Source: Alcaligenes parafaecalis
Lineage (GTDB): Bacteria; Pseudomonadota; Gammaproteobacteria; Burkholderiales; Burkholderiaceae_B
Direction: 5' to 3'
DNA length: 64,000 bases
Assembly (NCBI RefSeq): GCF_026344135.1
Contig: NZ_JAPKNA010000001.1
Coordinates: forward strand, 620,001-684,000
The position numbers were made by a program, and so were the translations under genes. Below are positions 35,261 to 44,869 of the stretch, piece after piece. Every line of letters starts with the position of its first letter. Position 1 is the first letter of the stretch. The notes under the pieces are model-generated. The model was not told the DNA's origin. It searched no databases and saw only the letters and a list, made by a program, of their open reading frames with translations.

Positions 35261-36748
35261 ATGAAAAATATGCTGGATTATGTAGTTATTGATGGGCAGC
35301 GTGCGTCGATCGGGGAGAATGCACGCTTGTTTCCCGGGTATTTTGAGATTGACTCTATGTCACTCATGTTGGGGAAGAACGGAGCCGGCAAGACTCGGCT
35401 TCTCCAAATGTTGGCAGAGGTCCTAACAGTTGGGGCTCCGCTCGGAGATCAAGGTCATTGGCAAGTGCATGAGCGTTGCAACTTGAAAGTAGAGGGTGTA
35501 TCCATCCATGGCGATACAAAGACGCCGCCGCCCGGCCTAGGCGTAGTTTACTTCACGCCATTGCCCTACCAGAGAGCGATGGCATCTCACAAAAGGTTCG
35601 TGAACGCCTCTAGACTACAGCCTAGTCAGATCAAAGGGAGCATGCTGAGGAATTTCGCGAATGTCGCGCAGTCACTCGGCGTCTCCACTGAGTTAACTGC
35701 ATCTCTCTCCTATAATCCGAGCATCTTTGAACGGTTAATACTTCCCACTTTGCTCGAGGTGCCAGGACATATTCTCGACCCCGATCTTAATAAGGAGATG
35801 AAACGTTACGCAGTGGCTCGCGCGAACGGCCCGTCTTCCGAGATGGTCCAGATGGCCCAGCCTTTTGCTCTAAAACTGCGAGGGTGGATGGAGTCGGAAT
35901 TGGATTATCGTCAAGGTGAGCTTTACAGAATTGCCGCATTCGCAACGCTTGAGAACTTTACAACGGAGTTGAAAGACAGGCTTCGTGCCACCACCTCCAT
36001 CCTTAGCACCTTGGGGTTGGTCCGCTTCGAGGACAGCGAGCTTGAGGCTCATTTCGATCAGCATACTGCGAAGCGATTTAAGAACTCACTTTTTTCGGCC
36101 CTGTCGATTGCGTCGAATAGCGACCTCCAGCCGATCCAGCACTCAAATATTAGAGTGGGGATGCAGTTCATCGTCGACAGAGTCGAACGCCTGCAGGATG
36201 TGGAGGACAGTCGTTCTGCTTTTCAACTTTCATGGGCTAACCTCAGTTCCGGGCTGCTTTCTTTGGTCGATCAATTTGCTCGACTTGAGGTTGCTCTTGC
36301 TCGACTCTCAAAACGATCAGTAAATTCAGTCCTTGTTCTGATTGACGAGGGAGATGCGTACTTACACCTTGATTGGCAGCGGCAATACGTGGAGAAACTA
36401 GACCAATTTTTGGCCGCAGTAAAAATACGCTATGGATTCAAAGCGATCCAGGCGATTATCGCAACGCACTCTCCGATCATCTCTGGTGACTTTCCATCTC
36501 CGCTGATTCAGAGGCTTGGAGATGAGATGACTCAAGGGGTTAAAACATTCGGTAGTTCACTCGATGCCTTAGTGCTTGACACCTTTGGAACTCCGTCGAT
36601 CGGCTCCAAAGCGGCTCATCAAGTTCAGCGACTTCGTAAAACTGTATTGACCAATTCGCTGACCGTTACAGACCGTATCCTCATTGACGAGATCGGCGAT
36701 GAACGATTAAAGAAAGCCGTGCTTGCCAGACCGAGGGACGGTAAATGA
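35261..36748 (+). CDS. Septu-like ATPase (PtuA-type AAA/RecF-like)
   Basis: A 495-aa ABC/RecF-type ATPase. Walker A LGKNGAGKT is at about residues 37-45, a long helical insertion follows, and Walker B is SVLVLIDEGDAYLHLDWQRQ near 355-375, followed by the H-loop IATHSPII. This AAA_21-like architecture followed by an HNH nuclease is the layout of the Septu (PtuAB) anti-phage system. The ATG at 35261 is preferred over the TTG one codon earlier. The ribosome-binding site is weak. The stop overlaps the HNH gene by 4 bp. Confidence 0.78.
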   Translation: MKNMLDYVVIDGQRASIGENARLFPGYFEIDSMSLMLGKNGAGKTRLLQMLAEVLTVGAPLGDQGHWQVHERCNLKVEGVSIHGDTKTPPPGLGVVYFTPLPYQRAMASHKRFVNASRLQPSQIKGSMLRNFANVAQSLGVSTELTASLSYNPSIFERLILPTLLEVPGHILDPDLNKEMKRYAVARANGPSSEMVQMAQPFALKLRGWMESELDYRQGELYRIAAFATLENFTTELKDRLRATTSILSTLGLVRFEDSELEAHFDQHTAKRFKNSLFSALSIASNSDLQPIQHSNIRVGMQFIVDRVERLQDVEDSRSAFQLSWANLSSGLLSLVDQFARLEVALARLSKRSVNSVLVLIDEGDAYLHLDWQRQYVEKLDQFLAAVKIRYGFKAIQAIIATHSPIISGDFPSPLIQRLGDEMTQGVKTFGSSLDALVLDTFGTPSIGSKAAHQVQRLRKTVLTNSLTVTDRILIDEIGDERLKKAVLARPRDGK

Positions 36749-37692
36749 TTATCGAAATACATGACGTTTGGGTCGATGCTGCGGCGCGACATGAAGCATT
36801 TCTCCGTGACAAGGTCGCAGTTGCCTTGCAAAGCGAGCGAGACGTTATAGGCCCCGAATCACTGGTCGTAGTAGAGGTGGGTAAATTTATCGATCGAAAC
36901 TTGGATGTAATTGTTGATGCCGCCACGCGTGACTTCACGGGGGTTGTTGACGACTTCACAGCGACATTCTCTGGGGATCAATCATTTTTGGACGGAGCTA
37001 AGACGAAGTTTAAGGCGATCTTCAACTACGAAGCATTCATCAGTAGGCGCAATGGCTGGGGGGCATATGCACTGTGCAGTGCAGCACGTTATAAAGTGTG
37101 CCCATACTGCCATATCAGAACAACCTCCACGGTGGCGCGCGATGAAGACCATGCTGGCTATCGCCCACAGCTTGATCATTATTACGACAAAGCGCGCTAT
37201 CCGTTTCTTGCGCTGTCGCTCGGTAACTTAGTTCCGTGTTGCGGAAGATGCAATGGTCCTGGCATGAAGCACAACAAGGATTTTGTTAGCATTCCTCATC
37301 TGAATCCGCTGCGTGATGTGGGTGTGCTGACCTTTGACTTGGCTCCGAAGAATGGCAGGGAAGAGGATCCAGCATTGAAAGCGCTTCGGTTTCCAGCTGA
37401 GCATTTCGAAGTGCGCATCAATGCTCCGGCTGACAATCAAAGCGCTCAGAACTCCCTACGCACCTTCCAACTTCGGTCCCAGTATCAGGAGAAACTTCAT
37501 GATGCTTACCGTGTGGCGAAGATCGGCCGTTCACCTGCTTTTGAGCGTTCCATAGAGATTGCGACGGGATTGGATGTCCATGACATGACGATTGCCGATC
37601 ACTTGGGGTTCGATCCCAATGGTGACCATTATAAAGGCCTGTCTGCAGGAAAGATGCTTCGCGACGTCTATCTAGATTCTCAAAACTGGTGA
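36745..37692 (+). CDS. Septu-like HNH endonuclease (PtuB-type)
   Basis: A 315-aa protein whose middle carries a zinc-bound HNH fold: CPYCH (C119, C122), then QLDHYYDKARYPF, then LVPCCGRCNGPGMKH (C165, C166, C169). The DHYYDK-YP pattern is typical of HNH nucleases partnered with AAA ATPases. ATGA overlap with the ATPase gene indicates a coupled two-gene operon. In Septu, PtuA and PtuB form a complex that cleaves invader DNA. The N-terminal ~90 residues are unassigned. Confidence 0.8.
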   Translation: MIIEIHDVWVDAAARHEAFLRDKVAVALQSERDVIGPESLVVVEVGKFIDRNLDVIVDAATRDFTGVVDDFTATFSGDQSFLDGAKTKFKAIFNYEAFISRRNGWGAYALCSAARYKVCPYCHIRTTSTVARDEDHAGYRPQLDHYYDKARYPFLALSLGNLVPCCGRCNGPGMKHNKDFVSIPHLNPLRDVGVLTFDLAPKNGREEDPALKALRFPAEHFEVRINAPADNQSAQNSLRTFQLRSQYQEKLHDAYRVAKIGRSPAFERSIEIATGLDVHDMTIADHLGFDPNGDHYKGLSAGKMLRDVYLDSQNW

Positions 37693-37843
37693 CCGCCAAC
37701 GGCATGGTGCTTCGTGATCGTCCACCCAACGATTGCAGCCATAGATTGAGACAATGAGGAAACTTAGGCAAGCAGGCCAGCGAGAAAATCGTAACTTATA
37801 CACCTGGTTCGTAATACATTTCAGTATGATTTTCTGCCTATCA

Positions 37844-37870
37844 CAAAGGCCACCCAATGGGTGGCCTTTG
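37844..37870. terminator. Rho-independent terminator between convergent genes
   Basis: Perfect 11-bp stem (AAAGGCCACCC at 37845-37855, GGGTGGCCTTT at 37859-37869) with a 3-nt loop and a short T tract. It sits between the HNH gene and the convergent gene ending at 37894. Confidence 0.8.
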
Positions 37871-37893
37871 TTGCTTCTAGAGCCCGACTGGAC

Positions 37894-38490
37894 TTAGCGG
37901 TCTAGTTCTGGCCCGTCTGACTTGATCTCCAAATTTTGCTGTTTCATGTTTAATAGACGTTGCTGGTGAGTTGGCTTCCAGAGCTGTTCAGCACGTTCAA
38001 TATCGGCATTTGGCACTTGAAACCCATCAATATCTCTTGCAATGTGTAGATCACTTATATGATCTTCAAGTCCTTTGACGTACCCTTCGAGTACATCGGG
38101 ATCTTTCAGATCCACAGCGGTCATTTCTTGAGCATTTAAAACGGCTGCTAAGCCACGTTCATAGGCTTTAAATTCCGCTGTTTCTTCGAGATGGTTAGAA
38201 ACGGAGGGCTCAAAGTCTCGCTGCTCCTCTCTTTCGTGGTCGATAGACGTGAGTCGTTCTAGTGACATACTGGCCTCAAGCATCTTGGTATTGATGTGCT
38301 CACGCTCAGCAGGTTTTCGCTGGAGTCCCAGCTTGGTCATCACGTCACGAAATAATCGGGGACCATTCAAGACACGTGTTCGCTTTTGCTGTTCAGCAGC
38401 ACGTGACTTTTCAGCTTGTCCCCGCCGCTCAAAATAATCTATTGATTCGTGCTTGGTACCGTCATCCTTGTTGTTAAGTTTCTGTTCCAT
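37894..38490 (-). CDS. Unknown charged protein downstream of the relaxase
   Basis: A 198-aa, very hydrophilic protein without membrane segments, probably largely helical (SIDYFERRGQAEKSRAAEQQ, ELWKPTHQQRL-like end). I do not recognise a domain. It follows the relaxase operon on the same strand, after a 551-bp structured gap, so it may be a transfer-associated protein or an independent gene. The ATG at 38490 with AGGAG about 10 nt upstream is preferred over a longer frame starting at 38544. Confidence 0.6.
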   Translation of the reverse strand: MEQKLNNKDDGTKHESIDYFERRGQAEKSRAAEQQKRTRVLNGPRLFRDVMTKLGLQRKPAEREHINTKMLEASMSLERLTSIDHEREEQRDFEPSVSNHLEETAEFKAYERGLAAVLNAQEMTAVDLKDPDVLEGYVKGLEDHISDLHIARDIDGFQVPNADIERAEQLWKPTHQQRLLNMKQQNLEIKSDGPELDR

Positions 38491-38625
38491 CGTTGTGAAT
38501 CTCCTATTACGCGCAGTTTTTGAACTGCATGGTGAAGCCTTCACCAGAGTGATGAAGGCGTGACAATCTGGCCGTGCTGTCTAATAGCAGCGGCTAAATC
38601 GGAGTGGGTGGGATAGCGTGAATTT

Positions 38626-39002
38626 CCCCGGCGTAGCCGGGGCCCCATTAGGGTGACGCCGCCTGGTCTGGGGACCAGGCAAGAGACCAAAAGTCCCTCA
38701 ATGAGCTGGCGCTCTTTGTGGCCCTTAAGGCCTCACACAGGACGCACCCCTGCCGGGGTGCTGAAAGCACGCATACATGCGGCTTTCAGAAAGTTGGTAA
38801 CTTTAGGTTGCGTGGAACAAATAGAGCAACAAAATCATTTGTAAGTCAGTAAATACGTCATTTTTATGGGGTACGTATGTGGCGTTTTGTACCGTGGACA
38901 TGGACTAATAACGAGCCAGTGGTCAGTTAATAGACAATTAATTGATCATTAGTGCCCAAGCGCTGGACAAACAATAGACAAGATGTAGACCGCTAATAGA
39001 CA
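38626..39002. repeat. Hairpin cluster and 11-bp phased repeats downstream of the relaxase gene
   Basis: Several short perfect hairpins occur in succession: CCCCGGC-GTA-GCCGGGG (38626-38642), GCCTGGTC/GACCAGGC (38662-38681) and CACCCC/GGGGTG near 38740. On the relaxase side, (T/A)(T/A)GGACA-like or TAGACA units start at 38964, 38975, 38986 and 38997, exactly 11 bp apart, with two more at 38895 and 38931. One helical turn per unit suits cooperative protein binding. R388 StbA sites have the same 11-bp period, as I recall, but different sequence. Confidence 0.6.
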
Positions 39003-39041
39003 GATAACTGACGAATCTTTGACTATAAATTGCCATATACC

Positions 39042-41966
39042 TCAAATTTCCAGTTCGGCATGCTGTTCCTCGGGTTTGGCGTGTGCCATTTCGTACGGTT
39101 TGGCCTTGCTGTGGGTGGCTAGCAAGTCGTGAGCCAGCCCCTTGTAGGCCTTTCTATTGACCGCCTTGGGTAGCAGCGTAGCGTTATCCGTGAAGACGGT
39201 GACCTCATGTCGTTCACGCGAAATACTCACGTAATAGGTGTCCTGGGCCGTGGTCCGTGAAAAACTTTCCGCGTTGTAGAGCACGCGATCGCAGGTCAAG
39301 CCCTGGGCACTGTGGGCTGTCGTCGCGTAGGCATGATCCAGGTGCAGAGGTTGATCAGTGGACATGGTAACGGCTCGGCCATTGGCGGCAATCGTCACCG
39401 AGTCCTGCGCGATACCGAGTACTTCGTAGCGCTCCCCATTGGCCAGATCGAGCTCAGCATTGTTACGAGTAACCCGAACCATATCCCCCACGGACACTTC
39501 TGCGGTGTGCTGGTGATAGACCGATAGCGTGCTCATTGTTTTCGGGATCACTTCAATGGGTTGAGCTTCCTGGCCAGGGTCGGGGCGCAGGGGTAAAACG
39601 ATCAGCCTGTCGGTGGTGCGGTTGCATTCGACCACCTCATAGAGTTGGCCACGTTTCATCCCGTTCTTGTAATCGCGCTCGGGTTGGACGATATCACCGA
39701 CCGTGTAGTACTTGGCGCAGCGACGCTCAGCTCGGGTAGTGTCGTGTCGGGTGAGTAGGCGGTATTGCCGTCCTTTGCCGCTCAGACCTCGAAGCTCATG
39801 GACGCGTTGATTCAAGGTCTGACGAGAGTGGTTGGTACCAGTGACAATGAGCGTATTGGCTTGATCAGTATCGGACAGGTTGACGTACTCGTGTGCGATC
39901 GCTTCATAGCGAGGACTGCTATCTCGTATTTGGGTGCCGTCATCCCATTTTGTGATGCGATCATCAATCTGGACGACATGATCTTCCAGAACCTTGAGTG
40001 AGGCACTTGCTTTGCCGACGGCGGCCAGTTCGACTGCTTGTTTAAGCGTGTCGCTTTTCTGGCGCTGAATATCGCCCATGAGGGCAGTTTTCATACCTTG
40101 TTCTTGCAGCAGTGCAAACGCCCGACCAGCTTCGACTGCTTTGGTCTGGCCAGTGTCTCCTAGCAATACGATGCGAGCGCCGCTGGGCTGTAAGTGGTGC
40201 AGCAATTTTTGCATCTCGCGCACCGGTATGACACCTGCTTCGTCAATGACGACGACCGTTTTTTCGCCCAGCTTGTTGTCCAGGCGCTTGGTCTCGGTAG
40301 CCGTTGTCATTGAGGCCACCGTGTTCGCTTCAATGCCGTCCTGGCGCAGATTGGCAACCTGTGAACCGTAGGGGGCAAGGGCGATCATGCGATATCCTCG
40401 TGCCTCTAACAATGCTTTGGTTTCTTGTAGTGCGAATGATTTGCCCGTACCTGCCAATCCTTGTACGCCTACCACCTGGTCTTGGCCTGATAGCATCAGC
40501 TCGATGGCACTGCGCTGACCAGGTGTGAGGGTGGTGGCGGTTAACTCCGCCTGCAATTGATCACGTGCTAGCACCGGCGTAACTTTGTCGCGTCCTGCGT
40601 GCATCATGGATACGACATCACGTTCACTGCGCAATGCCGTTTGGGTCGCAAAGAGTGGTTCGGTGGGTGTCAGCCGACCTACACCAATGGCTTGATCGAC
40701 TTGTTCTAGAGCTTTTTCTATCGGGATGCTTCGTAATTGGACCAACTCATGCGCCCAGGCCTGACGGGTACGTGGTTTGGTTTTGTGGTCAGAACTGCTA
40801 CGGTAATGGAAGGCTCTGGCCACCAGCTCGTTTCGTGCAACCAGGCGACTTAAAGACAGTCGTAGTTGCTCGGCGCTGATGGCTCCCTCTCCATGGCGCA
40901 GTGCATGGCTGAGCAGTTCGGACTGGCTCATGACGGTTTCGCGTTCAGCTAGATGCTTGATGGCCCAGATCATGGCGGTATCAGCAATACGCTGACGTGC
41001 CTCGGGCTCAGGTGAGTGGTTTGCAAGGCTGGCCAGATCCTTGGCGCGTTCTTTGGAGGCGTGCAGATTATTTCGGAAGTTGATCCCAATCTCCTTTGAC
41101 TGCGCCGTCCAGTCAGCTTGTAGCTGATCGCGGGTGAACTCCTGAGTTTTAGGCTTACGTGTAGCCAGCACAGCCATTTGGCGTTGCGCATGAGAGGCGG
41201 TGGGACCGTCCATGCCCGCATCGGCCAGACGCTGGTTCATTTGCGCACTGCGTTTACTAAAGTGTTCGATCTGGTCACGTGTGATATGCGCCAGCTCAAC
41301 GTTGTTCTTTTCAAATCGCAGATCATAGCCGATGGCGGTTAACTCTTTGGCCAATTCAGCCATGTAGATAGAGTCCAGGAGTGGGCGGGACTGGACCAGT
41401 AAATCATTGTTCAGCGCTGCCCAACTGCCGTCCTGGCGCCGGGTCAGATTCATAATGACGGCATGGGTGTGAAGCTGTGGGTCCGGTGGGGAGTTATCCG
41501 TGGCTCTGGCCGTTTCATGACGGAATTTGCTGATGATCAGATTGCCGGTGTTTTCGACCTGTGATTTACCACGGATGGTTTGGCGTGATTGTGCAAAATG
41601 CTGCTCTGCGTAGGCCAATGCACGGTCAACCGCGCGGTCATGGGCGAGAATGATGCGCTCATCGCCACCGATCAAGGCTTGCAGTGAGACGCTTTTAGGT
41701 GCTGAGATCGTCAGATCCAAGCCAGAGCGGGCCTGTGAATCGTGACGGATACTGTTGCCAGCATTCACGCCATGGCCGAACTCGCCGCGCAACATGGCAT
41801 GAAATCGCTGGGTATCGACCGTGCCAGATGCGCCAAGCATCTCAGCTCCCTTTCCTTGCCAAATGGCGGCCTGGCCATCACGGCTGTAGTAGTCATCGGC
41901 CTGGTCACCATAGTAGTGTGAATGCTTGGCGGCTCCAGAGCGGTGTAAAACCTCTTTAGTAATCAT
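39042..41966 (-). CDS. MobF-family conjugative relaxase/helicase (TrwC/TraI-like)
   Basis: A 974-aa relaxase-helicase. Tyrosine pairs Y18/Y19 and Y26/Y27 sit exactly at the positions of the two catalytic tyrosines of R388 TrwC. The metal-binding LHTHAVIMN motif lies near residue 166. The C-terminal SF1 helicase has GVQGLAGTGKSFALQ and VVVIDEAGVIP. It nicks oriT and unwinds the strand to be transferred. It lies 62 bp downstream of the coupling-protein gene in the same operon. Confidence 0.95.
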   Translation of the reverse strand: MITKEVLHRSGAAKHSHYYGDQADDYYSRDGQAAIWQGKGAEMLGASGTVDTQRFHAMLRGEFGHGVNAGNSIRHDSQARSGLDLTISAPKSVSLQALIGGDERIILAHDRAVDRALAYAEQHFAQSRQTIRGKSQVENTGNLIISKFRHETARATDNSPPDPQLHTHAVIMNLTRRQDGSWAALNNDLLVQSRPLLDSIYMAELAKELTAIGYDLRFEKNNVELAHITRDQIEHFSKRSAQMNQRLADAGMDGPTASHAQRQMAVLATRKPKTQEFTRDQLQADWTAQSKEIGINFRNNLHASKERAKDLASLANHSPEPEARQRIADTAMIWAIKHLAERETVMSQSELLSHALRHGEGAISAEQLRLSLSRLVARNELVARAFHYRSSSDHKTKPRTRQAWAHELVQLRSIPIEKALEQVDQAIGVGRLTPTEPLFATQTALRSERDVVSMMHAGRDKVTPVLARDQLQAELTATTLTPGQRSAIELMLSGQDQVVGVQGLAGTGKSFALQETKALLEARGYRMIALAPYGSQVANLRQDGIEANTVASMTTATETKRLDNKLGEKTVVVIDEAGVIPVREMQKLLHHLQPSGARIVLLGDTGQTKAVEAGRAFALLQEQGMKTALMGDIQRQKSDTLKQAVELAAVGKASASLKVLEDHVVQIDDRITKWDDGTQIRDSSPRYEAIAHEYVNLSDTDQANTLIVTGTNHSRQTLNQRVHELRGLSGKGRQYRLLTRHDTTRAERRCAKYYTVGDIVQPERDYKNGMKRGQLYEVVECNRTTDRLIVLPLRPDPGQEAQPIEVIPKTMSTLSVYHQHTAEVSVGDMVRVTRNNAELDLANGERYEVLGIAQDSVTIAANGRAVTMSTDQPLHLDHAYATTAHSAQGLTCDRVLYNAESFSRTTAQDTYYVSISRERHEVTVFTDNATLLPKAVNRKAYKGLAHDLLATHSKAKPYEMAHAKPEEQHAELEI

Positions 41967-42028
41967 GTGGTATTTCCTACTGGCAAGACGAGGGCAGGCT
42001 GTCGCTAAGCTTCAGCCGTGCATTGTGT

Positions 42029-43594
42029 TCAGCGGGGAATGCGTTTGAGTTGGCTCGATTCAATGAACGGCTCAATCACTTGAGTAAACGGCTCAAACCG
42101 CAGCTTGAAACGTGAGATTGGATACTTACCGGCAAAGGCGACATAGCCTGTTAAATCATCGAAGGCTTGAATTTGTGCGGCGGTCACGACACGCTCGGTG
42201 ACTGGCGTATTTTGATCATTGGTATTGCGATCACCGACAGAGCGAGAGACGCTGTATTTATGACGCTCTACTTCATGCTCGCCCAGGCTCTTGCTCAGAT
42301 CCTCAGCGGTTTCATGGTCAGTGCGAGAGCCACCCAGCACCAGCAAGTTACGAAAACTGGCGCGAATCGTTTGAGCCTTCTTCTCACCGTAGATGTAGTC
42401 CAATTGGGACGTGCTTTGCAGGCCCGCTACGATACGTAGGCCTTTTTTACGGCCCTTGGTCAGCCCATCTTCTAGCGAGGGCAGGGCGTCCAGACTGGCC
42501 AACTCGTCGATGAACAACCACCAGCGCCGTTTTGCATCTTCGGGCAAGGACAGGACAGCCGTAATGAACACATCCGCCCAAGAGGAGACCAATGGCTTCA
42601 TCGCGGTCACCATGTCTTCACGCCAGTTAATGAACAAGTTCCCACCGTTGGGATCATCAATCCAGTCACGAATCGAGAATGCGCCGGATTTCATGCTGGT
42701 GTGCTCGGACAGCTTATTCGACAGGACAAAGCGAGCACTTGAAAGCGCTTTACTGGCCTCAGATGATCCGACAAACAGCGATTCAGCCAAGGTGCCTTCC
42801 AGGTAGCTCTTGAGTTTGGCAGGGTCCTCAATCGTACATAGCCGAAACAACTCGTCGATGTGTGCCTTGTCAGGTGTGACGGTATAGAGCTTTTTGGCTG
42901 TCTCGCGCAGTAGCAAACGTCCGTAATCGTTCCACTCCTCCGCACTCTTGTCCTGGCTCATCGGCACCATTGAATGGGACAGCCGCTTCCAGTCGTACTC
43001 AGCCCGAATCTCATTGAAAAAAGCCCATCCTGGTGTACGAGCATCATATGGGTTGAGGATGAGGTCGCCCGGCTTCCAAAACTTGCTGAGCAAATCGCCG
43101 TCGGGGTCGATCACAAACATTCGGTCCCGACGTTTTTGCACGGACTTGGCCATTCTGCGAAGTACGACGGATTTACCACTGCCGGTGGCTCCTCCGATAA
43201 GGGTATGAAGGTTTTCAACTTTGACCGGCATCGGTACAGAGGCCACATCCACCTGTCGGTTTACTCGGTCCGTACATTGCGAACGTAGCTTGGCAATAGG
43301 GACGACTTTCGTGCCCCGGATATGTCGTGTGAAACGGTCACCTTCAAAACCGGCCGTGCGTTTAAACATTTTGCTCAACGCAATGACGGCAAGCAACGAT
43401 AAGGCGAATCCAATGGCAGGAGGGATATAGAGGGCAGGGTACTGGGCTGTTGCCATCAGTAGATGCCAGGTGGTTCGTGTATCCCAACGATTGACTGTCA
43501 CCCCGCTGGCTAGGCTCGCGGCTGTTATCCATGCCAGAAGCGGGAATGCGACAATCATCAAGACCGACAAGCGTCTTCTCGTAATCGGTGACAT
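42029..43594 (-). CDS. Type IV coupling protein (TrwB/TraD-like)
   Basis: A 521-aa protein. Two N-terminal membrane helices (about 10-30 and 50-70) anchor a hexameric RecA-like ATPase with Walker A GGATGSGKS (about 135-143) and Walker B WWLFIDELASLDALPSLEDG. The conserved GGSRTDHETAEDLSKSLGEHE lies near the C-terminus. It links the relaxosome to the secretion channel and pumps DNA. Between the stb genes and the relaxase gene, as in R388. Confidence 0.94.
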   Translation of the reverse strand: MSPITRRRLSVLMIVAFPLLAWITAASLASGVTVNRWDTRTTWHLLMATAQYPALYIPPAIGFALSLLAVIALSKMFKRTAGFEGDRFTRHIRGTKVVPIAKLRSQCTDRVNRQVDVASVPMPVKVENLHTLIGGATGSGKSVVLRRMAKSVQKRRDRMFVIDPDGDLLSKFWKPGDLILNPYDARTPGWAFFNEIRAEYDWKRLSHSMVPMSQDKSAEEWNDYGRLLLRETAKKLYTVTPDKAHIDELFRLCTIEDPAKLKSYLEGTLAESLFVGSSEASKALSSARFVLSNKLSEHTSMKSGAFSIRDWIDDPNGGNLFINWREDMVTAMKPLVSSWADVFITAVLSLPEDAKRRWWLFIDELASLDALPSLEDGLTKGRKKGLRIVAGLQSTSQLDYIYGEKKAQTIRASFRNLLVLGGSRTDHETAEDLSKSLGEHEVERHKYSVSRSVGDRNTNDQNTPVTERVVTAAQIQAFDDLTGYVAFAGKYPISRFKLRFEPFTQVIEPFIESSQLKRIPR

Positions 43595-43656
43595 AAAAAA
43601 TCCTTGAAAAGCTATGCCCTGGGTCAGAGCCCCGAGGCATAGGCATACAGACGTGT

Positions 43657-44091
43657 TTATGAAGCAAGAAAGCGCAACAAAAGTGCGGTGGCACCTGCCC
43701 CGGCACTGGCCCCAACCAGCAAGGCCAAGATGGCCATCTTGCGTGCCGAGGCATGGGCAAATCTGGCATATCGAGCGGTGTCCGCACTGATTAGCTTCAA
43801 CTCAGCGCGGATGGGTGAGAGACTGCTTTGCACGTTGTGCACCACTTGATCGGTTAGATCGATACTGGCGCGATTGAGCACGGCTCCCAGGGTGTTGGCC
43901 AGATCTTCGGGCAAGCCTTGCAACTGCTTATTGGCAGCGGAAAAAGCCTCGATACCGGCTACCAGCGCAGTAGCGATTTCTCGCTGTTTGTCGTTGATGC
44001 GTTCGGTGCGCTCAATCAACCCGGCCACATCACCCAGCGTTTCCTGGAACAACAGATCCAGCTTGGTCCGCGCTGATCTTTCCTCACTCAT
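43657..44091 (-). CDS. StbC-like membrane-anchored stability protein
   Basis: A 144-aa protein with a helical, coiled-coil-like N-terminal region (residues 1-115) and a single C-terminal membrane segment (KMAILALLVGASAGAGATAL). Position and size correspond to the third gene of the R388 stbABC operon. The start is the ATG at 44091, overlapping the stbB stop by 8 bp, rather than the 20-codon extension upstream that would overlap further. Function is inferred from synteny. Confidence 0.65.
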   Translation of the reverse strand: MSEERSARTKLDLLFQETLGDVAGLIERTERINDKQREIATALVAGIEAFSAANKQLQGLPEDLANTLGAVLNRASIDLTDQVVHNVQSSLSPIRAELKLISADTARYARFAHASARKMAILALLVGASAGAGATALLLRFLAS

Positions 44092-44827
44092 GCGAAGCTC
44101 CGTTGGTGGCAGGCAGCACATCCCCAAATAGGGCCTGGAAAGCACGTTCAAGCTGACGATCTACAGGGCGGGCCAGTGCTTTTAACGTGTGCATGTCCGA
44201 CAGGTGTGAGATGCGCTTGCGGTCTTTTGGGTCTGCTTCACGCAATTGCTGGCGGTAGTCGGCCTGATCAGCCAATATCGACGCGATGGTGATGCGTTTA
44301 TCAGCCAGCAGCTCGAACACCTCATTCTCGAAAATGACGGCTTGTGGATTGGCGATAAATTCGCCCGTCTTCTTGGCGTAGGTCAGCAGTGCCAGAAACT
44401 CTTCATCCACATCACTTTCTACGCGATTGAACAGCACGCGAATACGATTGGCTGGCACACCCAGGCCGCTCAAGGCGGTAACAGTCTTGATGGTTTCCCG
44501 CTGTGCTTTGCCCGTCGGGACGACCGGCAACACGAATTGGTCAATTTCTTCATGGGACAAGTCGTAGCGCGACATATGCGCCAAAAACTCCTCGATGTTC
44601 GATGCTCCGACGTCCACGATCGCATCGTCCAGCGTGAGCAAGCCACGGAACAGTTTGCCAAACTGCATCCCGCGAAGCTGGTCCACATCCAGCCCCAGAT
44701 CTTCCGCTGTTTCATTGGTCGACTCGATAGCGAAAATCTGAGCATGATTCAAGCGTGGGGCCAGCAGGTGCGATGCCACGACGGTTTTACCGACCGAGCC
44801 GGTGTAGTTCAAAACGGCGATTTTCAT
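44084..44827 (-). CDS. StbB-like ParA-family ATPase
   Basis: A 247-aa protein starting with a deviant Walker A motif (NYTGSVGKTVVASHLLAP), then VDVGASNIEEF and a ParA-like core. It matches the StbB family of R388, which acts with StbA in plasmid stability and conjugation without being a classic ParAB partition system. The gene lies between the stbA-like and stbC-like genes. Confidence 0.8.
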   Translation of the reverse strand: MKIAVLNYTGSVGKTVVASHLLAPRLNHAQIFAIESTNETAEDLGLDVDQLRGMQFGKLFRGLLTLDDAIVDVGASNIEEFLAHMSRYDLSHEEIDQFVLPVVPTGKAQRETIKTVTALSGLGVPANRIRVLFNRVESDVDEEFLALLTYAKKTGEFIANPQAVIFENEVFELLADKRITIASILADQADYRQQLREADPKDRKRISHLSDMHTLKALARPVDRQLERAFQALFGDVLPATNGASHE

Positions 44828-44869
44828 GGGAATTTTCCTTCAGGTTGTGATGATGAATCAAAGGCAGGG

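Noticed and set aside
38653..38844. 63-codon frame overlapping the hairpin cluster
   Set aside because: Start lacks a ribosome-binding site and the DNA is dominated by inverted repeats; coding is possible but unsupported.
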